Below are positions 28,244 to 35,236 of a stretch of 64,000 nucleotides of DNA, piece after piece; the stretch's first letter is position 1; every line of letters starts with the position of its first letter. A program made the translations under genes and the position numbers. The notes under the pieces were generated by a model. The model saw only the letters and a list, made by a program, of their open reading frames with translations, made no database searches and had not been told where the DNA came from. Source of the DNA: Roseburia rectibacter (GTDB lineage Bacteria > Bacillota > Clostridia > Lachnospirales > Lachnospiraceae); NCBI RefSeq assembly GCF_014287515.2, contig NZ_CP092473.1:2755001-2819000 (forward strand). Reading direction: 5' to 3'.

Positions 28244-29308
28244 TTATCTTCCCTCTCTAAGATACCTGTCAAAGTGTCTGCATACAAAAGGTTCGTCCAC
28301 ACCCGCTTCATTAAATCTTTTCTGAATATCTAACGGTATTTTTCCGGATACCAGCGCTCCATCTTCAACGATCATATAAATCTTATTTTCCGCATTTTCT
28401 CTCGAAAAAAAACAAAGCTGGTCAATATAACGCCTTACCTTTCCATCTGAAGATTCGGTTTTGCGGATCAGAACTGCTACATTCACATAACGGTAGATGC
28501 GGTTCTCCATGCGCTGTGCATCATTAACATTATTCATCATGTTCAATATCCTGTCCGGCAATTTTCTTACATCATCCAGATGTATCGTCGTAAATCCATG
28601 AACACCGGTACTCCACTGTTCTAACAGTGAAGTTACTTCCACAGAACGCGCCTCGGAAAGCATCAGCCAGCTTGGGTTCTGACGCAGGGAAGCCTTGATC
28701 GCATCTGTATAATCAAATCCCTTTCCAACACGAAGCTCCACCGCATCTGCCCCTGGATTGATATTCGTATAATGAATTTCTAATGAATCTTCTATGGTAA
28801 TAACACGTTCTTCCTTTCTGATAAACTGCATAAAAAATTTTGCACTTTCTGTCTTACCTGCACCCGGTTCTCCACCAAAAACAAAATTCATCCCCGCTTG
28901 CACACAATTCAGCAGTAAATGTAATACCTTCTGTTCACAATATTTTTGATCGAGCAGTTCTTTTAAAGTGTTTCTTACAAAACACGGGGATTTACGGATA
29001 CAGATGCTGATCCCTGATATCGCGGCAGACTCATGAATAATACTGATTCTAAGTTCTTTGGTATCCGCTTCTAATATTTTATTTGCATTATTAAACTGTT
29101 TATTGATACAGTTTGAGATACTGTGTGTAAACGTACTGATAAATGCTTCCGGTATCTCCTCATCTGCACAATATCTTCCCTGTTCCAAATCTGTGATCCA
29201 TAATTTTTTCCCGTTATAATCCACATCCGTCACTTCCGGTCTGCTCAAATACTTCCAGAATATTCCGAACTGTTCCGGTGTAGGTTCAACAATAACTTTT
29301 TCACTCAT
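28244..29308 (-). CDS. CpaF/TadA-type secretion ATPase
   Basis: 354 residues. VirB11/CpaF-like hexameric ATPase that powers pilus assembly from the cytosol. Walker A is GGEPGAGKTES at 145-155, the Asp/Glu boxes lie at VITIEDSLEI, Walker B at SWLMLSEARS and the His box at HGFTTIHLDD. The ATG at 29308 was preferred because GGAGAG is 4 nt upstream; an ATG four codons earlier has no site. It is shorter than many CpaF proteins because the N-terminal extension is small. Confidence 0.92.
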   Translation of the reverse strand: MSEKVIVEPTPEQFGIFWKYLSRPEVTDVDYNGKKLWITDLEQGRYCADEEIPEAFISTFTHSISNCINKQFNNANKILEADTKELRISIIHESAAISGISICIRKSPCFVRNTLKELLDQKYCEQKVLHLLLNCVQAGMNFVFGGEPGAGKTESAKFFMQFIRKEERVITIEDSLEIHYTNINPGADAVELRVGKGFDYTDAIKASLRQNPSWLMLSEARSVEVTSLLEQWSTGVHGFTTIHLDDVRKLPDRILNMMNNVNDAQRMENRIYRYVNVAVLIRKTESSDGKVRRYIDQLCFFSRENAENKIYMIVEDGALVSGKIPLDIQKRFNEAGVDEPFVCRHFDRYLREGR

Positions 29309-29325
29309 TGTTCTCTCCATTTTTC

Positions 29326-29358
29326 AGAGGACTTTCCCGCATAAAAGAAAAGTCCTCT
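29326..29358 (-). other. Intercistronic hairpin between pilin and ATPase genes
   Basis: AGAGGACTTT (29326-29335) and its exact reverse complement (29349-29358) form a stable stem. On the coding (minus) strand no U-tract follows, so it is not a classical terminator there. It is placed to protect the upstream pilin message or to lower expression of the ATPase. Confidence 0.55.
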
Positions 29359-29399
29359 TTTTCTTTCATTGCACCAGTAACTTCTCCCCTATAAAATTT

Positions 29400-29567
29400 T
29401 TATGGGCGAAGCGCATTCATATTATTAAAAAAGCCTGTGAGTGTATTCTTAAATTCTGTCGCAACATACCCATCCGACGAAAGTGCTGCCACAATGATCG
29501 CCCCCAATGCCAGTAATACGATTACTGCAAGAATTGCATTTCCGTAGTGTTTCATTACCTGTTCCAT
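29400..29567 (-). CDS. Flp-like major pilin
   Basis: 55 residues from the ATG at 29567, which follows GGAGGA by 7 nt; the longer open frame is not credible. It reads MEQVMKHYGNAILAVIVLL with one long hydrophobic helix, then a short C-terminal part ending NALRP. This is the size and build of Flp/Tad pilins. The Gly before the helix is present (YGNAILA), but the usual G-x(3-4)-E-Y cleavage pattern is not clear and no prepilin peptidase is encoded here. The hairpin downstream may raise its expression over the ATPase. Confidence 0.8.
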   Translation of the reverse strand: MEQVMKHYGNAILAVIVLLALGAIIVAALSSDGYVATEFKNTLTGFFNNMNALRP

Positions 29568-30147
29568 AATAGAATCCTCCATTTTCAATTTTTTCGATCT
29601 GTTTTCTGAGAAGAAACAGATTTGATCCCATTTCTTCAAAAAAAATTTTATTACGTTCTGTTTCTGATTTCTGTTTCCACAGCCTGATAAAGTTATCCAT
29701 TTTTCCCTGCTGTGACACCCATTCCAGTTCTCCGTTTTGCGGAATATATCCTATCTGCTCCGGTGCAATGCGATATGTATGTACCATGTCATTTTTCATC
29801 TGCCTTGCATAAAACGCATACCCTTCTATCAGATAAAGAACTTTCTTTTGCTTTCTCGCAAAATCACGTATCATATCCTCCCATTCACTCGGATATGACT
29901 GCATACCAGCTACTATAATATCCGCTTTTTTTAAACTGTTCTGTGTCTTTTTGTCTCTTCCATATCCACAATCCGCCAAAAGAATCTTTTCTTTTCCGCC
30001 GGAAAAGATACACTGCCAGCCATTTTCCCGCTGTACTAAAACGTTACATGCCGGCCTGCTCTTTGCCAAAAGGCATGCCATTACAGCCATGATTTCTGTT
30101 GTATGGAATGACTTGTCCATTCCCCAGAATGCTATTTTTACTGACAT
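29449..30147 (-). CDS. TadZ/CpaE-like protein with degenerate P-loop, overlapping the pilin gene
   Basis: 232 residues from the ATG at 30147 (GGAGG 4 nt upstream). The start KIAFWGMDKSFHTTEIMAV aligns in position with the deviant Walker A of MinD/CpaE proteins (KGGxGKTT) but lacks its glycines. ILLADCGYGRD sits where the Walker B-like LIDxxxG is expected. TadZ proteins place the Tad machine in the cell and are often inactive ATPases. The last 40 codons, after about ENGGFYYG, overlap the pilin gene in another frame and look unlike a protein domain (Cys- and Gly-rich), so a lost stop or frameshift near the 3' end is possible. Confidence 0.65.
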   Translation of the reverse strand: MSVKIAFWGMDKSFHTTEIMAVMACLLAKSRPACNVLVQRENGWQCIFSGGKEKILLADCGYGRDKKTQNSLKKADIIVAGMQSYPSEWEDMIRDFARKQKKVLYLIEGYAFYARQMKNDMVHTYRIAPEQIGYIPQNGELEWVSQQGKMDNFIRLWKQKSETERNKIFFEEMGSNLFLLRKQIEKIENGGFYYGTGNETLRKCNSCSNRITGIGGDHCGSTFVGWVCCDRI

Positions 30148-30422
30148 ACTGCCTCCATTTTCTGATTCGAAAAAAAGTGCAGAATATCCTTCCAACAGCC
30201 TCCGTTACGAAATATTGCTCTGTGAAATAAACTGATAACTTTTGATTGTAAAAAGATGGAAATATCTGTCTGATTTCCAATGATACGGCTGGTCATACCG
30301 CCGCAAAAATGTCTGACGCTTCGTTCATCCTGTTTCAAAACCGCTCCAATCTCCTCAATGAATAGAACGATCTCAGATGCTTCACGCAAACCCGATAAAA
30401 AGATAGTGATATCATACTTCAT
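30138..30422 (-). CDS. Small hypothetical protein, first gene of the pilus operon
   Basis: 94 residues from the ATG at 30422; the frame is open up to a TTG at 30473, and neither start has a good ribosome site. It is an alpha/beta-looking soluble protein (YDITIFLSGLREASEIVLFIEEIG, ending QKMEAVCQ). Its 3' end overlaps the start of the TadZ-like gene by 10 bp, which supports translation. I do not recognise it. By position it may be a response-receiver-like or TadZ-partner protein, but this is only context. Confidence 0.55.
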   Translation of the reverse strand: MKYDITIFLSGLREASEIVLFIEEIGAVLKQDERSVRHFCGGMTSRIIGNQTDISIFLQSKVISLFHRAIFRNGGCWKDILHFFSNQKMEAVCQ

Positions 30423-30492
30423 TTTATTATATTTGTAAATACCTGATTTCAATTTTTTCTTTTCTTTTAACAATATATCATTTATAATTGTG

Positions 30493-30529
30493 CATGGGTA
30501 ATACCCATGGAGATCGGATAATATCCGAT
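30493..30529. promoter_or_regulatory. Twin 17-bp perfect palindromes between the pilus operon and degV
   Basis: CATGGGTA-A-TACCCATG (30493-30509) and ATCGGATA-A-TATCCGAT (30513-30529), both 8-1-8 palindromes. They share the core GG-R-TAATA-Y-CC and their centres are 20 bp apart, two helix turns. The second overlaps the best -35 candidate for degV (TTGATG at 30529). They also lie upstream of the pilus operon. Two dimers of one repressor on the same DNA face is the simplest reading. Confidence 0.75.
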
Positions 30530-30572
30530 TGATGCTATCTTTAAATATTTACAATATGATCTGGAGGAGTTC

Positions 30573-31445
30573 ATGAAAGAGTTTGTAATTGTTACCGATA
30601 CAACCACTGATTTACCAAGAGACTACGTTGAAAAACATCACTTATACATGATGTCCCTTCCTTACACACTAGAGGGTACATCCTACACCTGGGAAAAACC
30701 AATGCCTGTCAAAGATTTTTATGATAAAATGCGTGCCGGCTCCCTGCCGACCACCTCACAGGCAAATCCCGAAGAAGCTGCCCTGCTGTATGAATCCATC
30801 CTGAAAGATAATGATGTGGATATTCTCCATATTGCATTTTCTTCCGGTCTCAGCGGAAGTTTCAACAGCTGCCGTATCGCGGCAGCAGATGTCTGTGAAA
30901 AATATCCGGATCACCGGATCGTAGTTGTTGATTCGCTTGCCGCAACCTTAGGTCAGGGTCTGCTTGTCTATAAAGCAGTCCAGTTAAAAGAAGCAGGAAA
31001 AAGTTTAGATGAGGTTGCTGCCTGGGTAGAAGAAAATAAATATCATCTCGTACATAATTTTACCGTCGATGATCTTTTCCATCTGCATCGCGGCGGACGG
31101 CTTTCTAAAACAGCCGCGATCGTCGGTACGATGATCAATTTAAAACCAGTACTTCATGTCGATGATGAAGGACACCTTGTCATGTTGAGCAAAGTACGCG
31201 GACGTAAAAAATCACTGATCGGACTTGTCGACTGCATGGAAAAACAACTCGGTGACTGGAAAGATAAAAATGATATCATCTTCATCAGCCATGGAGACTG
31301 CCCGGAAGACGCACAGTTTGTCGCTGATCTGATCAAAGAACGTTTCGGATATGAGAATTTTATGATCGACTATATCGGTGCTACGATCGGTGCACATTCC
31401 GGTCCTGGCACGGTTGCACTTTTTTATCTGGGAGATCACCGTTAA
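30573..31445 (+). CDS. DegV family protein (FakB-like fatty-acid binding)
   Basis: 290 residues. DegV proteins bind a fatty acid in a deep pocket; FakB members present it to the kinase FakA so exogenous fatty acids can enter phospholipids. Family signatures: FVIVTDTTTDLP, LPTTSQANPEEA, HIAFSSGLSGSFNSC, VVDSLAATLGQGLL, FTVDDLFHLHRGGR and a C-terminal IGATIGAHSGPGTVALFYLG. CTGGAGGAG precedes the ATG. A terminator at 31568-31603 closes the unit. The twin palindromes upstream suggest repression. Confidence 0.93.
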   Translation: MKEFVIVTDTTTDLPRDYVEKHHLYMMSLPYTLEGTSYTWEKPMPVKDFYDKMRAGSLPTTSQANPEEAALLYESILKDNDVDILHIAFSSGLSGSFNSCRIAAADVCEKYPDHRIVVVDSLAATLGQGLLVYKAVQLKEAGKSLDEVAAWVEENKYHLVHNFTVDDLFHLHRGGRLSKTAAIVGTMINLKPVLHVDDEGHLVMLSKVRGRKKSLIGLVDCMEKQLGDWKDKNDIIFISHGDCPEDAQFVADLIKERFGYENFMIDYIGATIGAHSGPGTVALFYLGDHR

Positions 31446-31567
31446 TCACACTGATCATATATATAAACTTTACAAACATATGTTTCAGGCAAAAAAGGAG
31501 CTGTAAAAAAACTCCCCTAACAAAAAAATCTCCCAGACAGCGAGGTCAATGGCATTAAGTTAAGAGA

Positions 31568-31603
31568 ATCTCACATCACATGAAATGTGGTGTGGGATTT
31601 TTT
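31568..31603 (+). terminator. Terminator downstream of degV
   Basis: ATCTCACATCACAT (31568-31581) pairs with ATGTGGTGTGGGAT (31585-31598), loop GAA, followed by T6. The 120 bp between degV and this hairpin hold a GGAG/CTCC micro-hairpin and no gene. Confidence 0.8.
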
Positions 31604-31694
31604 ATGAGAAAAAGTATTGACAACACTAAGATTCTGGTCAGGAATCCTTTTCCCTTCACGCTCTTTCTCCTCCGTTTTCATAAACTTATTCTGT

Positions 31695-32093
31695 TTAAAA
31701 TAAATCATAATATTTCATGGTTTCTGCATTCCGATACTCATGTTTTTCATAATATCCGATTAATTTTCCTTCATCTCTAAGCGCCACCATATATACATCT
31801 TTATTCTGCTTCTCATTATGAAAAGTATATACAATATTATGGCTTTCATCCGCTGCAAACCAGTCGATCACCTGCTGTATCTTTTCTCCGGATTCCGGAT
31901 TGTGACAACACAACAGACTTTTTCCTATCAGCTTATCTCCACCATGTTTTGAATAATTCTGTACTGCTGCCGGATTCATATATATGATCTCATGACTGAG
32001 ATTACATATAACAACCGAAGCCCTGTCCTGATCCACAATGCTTTTAAAATAACTGATATCTATTTTGTCATAATTTTTTGTTTTATCGCTCAT
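31695..32093 (-). CDS. PAS-domain protein
   Basis: 132 residues made almost entirely of one PAS fold: ASVVICNLSHEIIYMNPAAV (first strands), KLIGKSLLCCHNP (FG-loop region), VYTFHNEKQNKDVYMVALRD and LIGYYEKHEYR. No output domain is attached. It could bind a cofactor or small molecule, and the double Cys in LLCCHNP might ligate haem or metal, which is a guess. AAGGAAGGTG lies upstream. It follows the AlkZ-related gene by 1 bp (TAA-A-ATG), so the two are cotranscribed. Confidence 0.8.
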   Translation of the reverse strand: MSDKTKNYDKIDISYFKSIVDQDRASVVICNLSHEIIYMNPAAVQNYSKHGGDKLIGKSLLCCHNPESGEKIQQVIDWFAADESHNIVYTFHNEKQNKDVYMVALRDEGKLIGYYEKHEYRNAETMKYYDLF

Positions 32094-32094
32094 T

Positions 32095-32826
32095 TTATTT
32101 CAACACCTTCCTTATCTGTTTGTCTGATGCAACCGGATAAATTTCATGCATATGATCTGCAATCTGCCTCCACGAATCTCCCGGATCATCCTTGTAGCAT
32201 GATGTCACATAATCGTATCCATATATATGTTCAATCGAAGAATACACAGCAACATCCCATCCATACTCCACACCTTTCTTATTTACCCGCTTTCTGAAAT
32301 CACAGTTGCAAAGATAAGTCTGCATCATAAGATTTGTGATGGCGCCATCAAATCCCTTTTCCCCATCCTTACCAAAGCCAGCCTGTTTTTTCAGTATATT
32401 AGAATATATTTCTGCATCTTCCTTATCCTCAATAAAATTATCCATTATCTTCTTATACTTGTTTGGTGCTTTGCCATCCTCATATAGTGCATCAAAATCA
32501 TATCCATCACGACGATAATTTGCAAATACAGGCAGCCATTTTTTTGATATAAAACCAGCTTTTCTGTCAAAAAACTTGCCATAAACTATGTCATGTTTTC
32601 TTGCAATGACTGCTCTCCACATCCATGGATCTTTTTCGGATACATCACTCCACCAATATTCTGGCACAGTTCTTTCTTCCAGAGAAAAACCTGGAATATC
32701 ATTTTTGAATAAAGGAAGAAAACCGACCTCATTGATATATTCCATTGCTTCATCTACCGTATGTATACACTCCGGATCATCCCAGTCTACACCGTACATG
32801 ATCCATTCACCTGATTCATTTCCCAT
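32095..32826 (-). CDS. AlkZ-related protein (tentative)
   Basis: 243 residues. The sequence YGVDWDDPECIHTVDEAMEY, GFLPLFKNDIPGFSLEERT, EYWWSD, DPWMWRAVIAR and YGKFFDRKAGFISKKW matches what I recall of a Clostridial family named for distant likeness to the YcaQ/AlkZ DNA-crosslink glycosylases. The WWSD/DPWMWR part resembles the start of those enzymes. No membrane or signal segments. GGAGATAAG is directly before the ATG. Cotranscribed with the PAS protein. The family name is from memory; function is unproven. Confidence 0.6.
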   Translation of the reverse strand: MGNESGEWIMYGVDWDDPECIHTVDEAMEYINEVGFLPLFKNDIPGFSLEERTVPEYWWSDVSEKDPWMWRAVIARKHDIVYGKFFDRKAGFISKKWLPVFANYRRDGYDFDALYEDGKAPNKYKKIMDNFIEDKEDAEIYSNILKKQAGFGKDGEKGFDGAITNLMMQTYLCNCDFRKRVNKKGVEYGWDVAVYSSIEHIYGYDYVTSCYKDDPGDSWRQIADHMHEIYPVASDKQIRKVLK

Positions 32827-32893
32827 CTTATCTCCATTCTTGTACTGTCCTGTATTTCTCTTTCACAACTTTACAAACCAATTCAAAAATCAG

Positions 32894-33152
32894 CTACAGG
32901 TAAAATTCCTTACGTCTTAAAGATGTATATGGCTTTTTATTGCGGATTCTCTGTGATTCTCTTATGTCAATATCAGTATAAATGATCTGCTCAGTATCAT
33001 CCGCTTTTTCAATAACTGTTCCTTCCGGTGAGACAACTATGGATTTCCTGTTCAAACATCTCCATTGGTTCCTGTCCGGTATTTACCGTCGGAATCAGGA
33101 TCAGTTCAGATATTTGAATAACCTTTACCACTCCTGAAATCCGCATACTTTC
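32894..33152 (-). pseudogene. Nitrilase/carbon-nitrogen hydrolase remnant
   Basis: The minus strand still encodes the family's late segments in two frames: ESMRI...SELILIPTVNTGQEPMEMFEQE near 33152-33075, then, after a frame change and a deletion, NRKSIVVSPEGTVIEKADD and YTDIDIRESQRIRNKKPY ending REFYL-stop at 32894. The piece that normally holds the catalytic Cys and the middle of the fold is missing. It fills most of the 440-bp gap between the AlkZ-related gene and the flavodoxin; the rest (33153-33273) shows nothing. Confidence 0.7.
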
Positions 33153-33273
33153 GCCGACTCATACACTGGTTTTAATATATTACGCAGTCAACGGTTCATC
33201 ATACGCTTCCCACCTTGGAAGTTTGTTCCCCCCTATAACCGATCATGCGATCCGCTTTCTCTTTGGATTTCTT

Positions 33274-33891
33274 CTACCGGATAAAATGAGTCCACACATG
33301 TTCTTCCGTTTTTGGAAGTCCAAACTGTTCTTTTCCAAGTACAATGCTCTTCATAAGAAATGTCATATTTCTTGCAAGCACACGCATCGTCTGTTTCCCC
33401 TCTTCATCTGCTTCTGCTTCTCCCTGACCTCTTCCATGGATGGAATTCCAGTACTGACTTGATGCGATCGGCATATTTGTTATCGTAAAATATTTATTTA
33501 ATTCATCAAACGTAGCGGAACATCCACCACGTCTGGCACATACGACACTTGCTCCCACCTTCATGGTTTTATCAAAAGATGTACTGTAAAAAAGTCTGTC
33601 TAAAACTGCAATTAAAGTTGCATTTGCTGATGCATAATAAACAGGACTTGCGATTACAAGACCATCCGCCTCTTCAAATTTAGGTGCCAGCTCATTTACC
33701 ACATCATCAAAAACACATTTTCCAAGCTCCGCACAGCGATTGCAGGCAATACAGCCTCTTACAGCTTTGTTGCCAACCTGCACGATTTCCGCATTTATGC
33801 CCTCTTCCTCAAAAACCTTTTTCATTTCACCAAGTGCTATCGATGTATTTCCATTTGTTCTCGGACTTCCGTTAATCATTAATACTTTCAC
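33274..33891 (-). CDS. Iron-sulfur flavoprotein-like NAD(P)H-dependent oxidoreductase
   Basis: 205 residues of flavodoxin-like fold. INGSPRTNGNTS is the FMN phosphate loop, VRGCIACNRCAELGKC is the Cys motif of Isf-type iron-sulfur flavoproteins, and GLVIASPVYYASANA is the isoalloxazine-binding turn. Such proteins reduce quinones, nitro-aromatics or unknown acceptors in anaerobes. It is divergent from malic enzyme. Confidence 0.9.
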   Translation of the reverse strand: MKVLMINGSPRTNGNTSIALGEMKKVFEEEGINAEIVQVGNKAVRGCIACNRCAELGKCVFDDVVNELAPKFEEADGLVIASPVYYASANATLIAVLDRLFYSTSFDKTMKVGASVVCARRGGCSATFDELNKYFTITNMPIASSQYWNSIHGRGQGEAEADEEGKQTMRVLARNMTFLMKSIVLGKEQFGLPKTEEHVWTHFIR

Positions 33892-34027
33892 TTCAAATCT
33901 TCCCTTCTTTTCGGATTTTCTGCCGGATAATTTCTAAAATAACTTTATCACTTACCTATTATATATGTCAAATTCCCTTAAAATGAAATCAGCAGTTACA
34001 ATCAGCAGAATTCTCCATCAACTTTTC

Positions 34028-34076
34028 TTGATTTGTGAAATTGTTAATGTTATCATAAATGAAAACAATGATAACA
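34028..34076 (+). promoter_or_regulatory. Promoter of malic enzyme with an inverted repeat over the -10 box
   Basis: TTGATT (34028-34033), 17-bp spacer and TATCAT (34051-34056). TGTTATCAT (34048-34056) is repeated in inverted orientation as ATGATAACA (34068-34076) with 11 bp between. The left arm covers the -10 box, so a repressor site is likely. TGTTATCAT recurs upstream of the flavin reductase gene. Confidence 0.65.
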
Positions 34077-34090
34077 GGAGATATATTATT

Positions 34091-35236
34091 ATGGAGAATA
34101 AAGCATTAGAGATGCACAGACAGTGGAACGGTAAATTAGAGACCGTTGCCAAATCAAAAGTAAAAAGCCGCGAAGATCTTGCGATTGCTTATACACCAGG
34201 TGTTGCAGAACCTTGTAAAGTCATTGCCAAAGACCCTGAGGCAGCCTATACATACACAATGAAAGCAAACACCGTTGCTGTTGTTTCCGACGGAAGCGCA
34301 GTACTAGGGCTTGGAAATATCGGTGCATACGCAGCAATGCCTGTTATGGAGGGTAAATGTGTATTATTCAAGGAGTTCGGCAATGTCAACGCCGTTCCGA
34401 TCTGCTTAGACACACAGGATACCGAAGAGATCATCGCTACCGTGAAAAACATTGCACCGGCATTCGGCGGTATCAACTTAGAGGATATCTCCGCACCACG
34501 CTGCTTTGAGATTGAGGAACGTTTAAAAGAAATGCTCGACATTCCGGTATTTCATGACGACCAGCACGGTACTGCCATCGTAGTACTTGCAGGTATCATC
34601 AATGCATTAAAGGTGACCGGCAAGAAAAAAGAGGACTGCCGCGTCGTTGTAAACGGTGCTGGATCTGCTGGCGTTGCCATCACAAAATTACTTTTAACAT
34701 ACGGTTTTAAAAATGTGATCATGTGTGACCGTGAGGGCATCATCGGAAAAGATTATCCGAATTTAAACTGGATGCAGCAGAAAATGACCGAAGTAACAAA
34801 CCTTGCAAATGAGCATGGAACACTTGCCGATGCATTAAAAGGTGCTGATATTTTTGTTGGTGTTTCCGCACCAAACATTGTAACACCGGAGATGGTATCT
34901 TCCATGAATCACGATTCCATCCTGTTTGCAATGGCAAACCCGGTACCGGAGATCATGCCGGACGTTGCAAAAGCAGCCGGTGCACGCGTGGTCGGAACCG
35001 GAAGAAGTGACTTCCCGAATCAGGTCAACAACGTTGTCGCATTCCCTGGTATCTTCAAAGGCGCCTTAGAGGGACGTGCCACACAGATCACGGAAGAAAT
35101 GAAACTTGCCGCCGCAGAAGCGATCGCAGGTCTTGTTTCCGAGGATCAGTTATGTGACGAATTTATCATGCCGGAGGCTTTTGACCCGCGTGTCGCAGAA
35201 GTTGTAAGCGAAGCTGTCAAATCCCATATCAAATGA
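34091..35236 (+). CDS. Malic enzyme, decarboxylating
   Basis: 381 residues. Converts malate to pyruvate and CO2 with NAD(P)+. VAIAYTPGVAEPCK-type start, KANTVAVVSDGSAVLGLGNIG, VFHDDQHGTAIV (metal site) and NGAGSAGVAI (dinucleotide fold) follow the short bacterial malic enzyme family; the C-terminal phosphotransacetylase domain of MaeB is absent. The ATG at 34091 is preferred over a long open frame from 33965: CAGGAG lies 11 nt before it and the family N-terminus begins there. Its stop overlaps the next start (ATGA), so the radical SAM gene is coupled to it. Confidence 0.94.
   Translation: MENKALEMHRQWNGKLETVAKSKVKSREDLAIAYTPGVAEPCKVIAKDPEAAYTYTMKANTVAVVSDGSAVLGLGNIGAYAAMPVMEGKCVLFKEFGNVNAVPICLDTQDTEEIIATVKNIAPAFGGINLEDISAPRCFEIEERLKEMLDIPVFHDDQHGTAIVVLAGIINALKVTGKKKEDCRVVVNGAGSAGVAITKLLLTYGFKNVIMCDREGIIGKDYPNLNWMQQKMTEVTNLANEHGTLADALKGADIFVGVSAPNIVTPEMVSSMNHDSILFAMANPVPEIMPDVAKAAGARVVGTGRSDFPNQVNNVVAFPGIFKGALEGRATQITEEMKLAAAEAIAGLVSEDQLCDEFIMPEAFDPRVAEVVSEAVKSHIK

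Noticed and set aside
31520..31603. Possible end of an insertion sequence after degV (GTCAATGGCATTAAGTTAAGA-like stretch next to a hairpin)
   Set aside because: It looked like a non-coding IS remnant from memory, but there is no transposase fragment, matching second end or target duplication in the window.
31580..31780. 66-codon frame after the degV terminator
   Set aside because: It starts inside the terminator stem, has no ribosome site and overlaps the end of the PAS gene.
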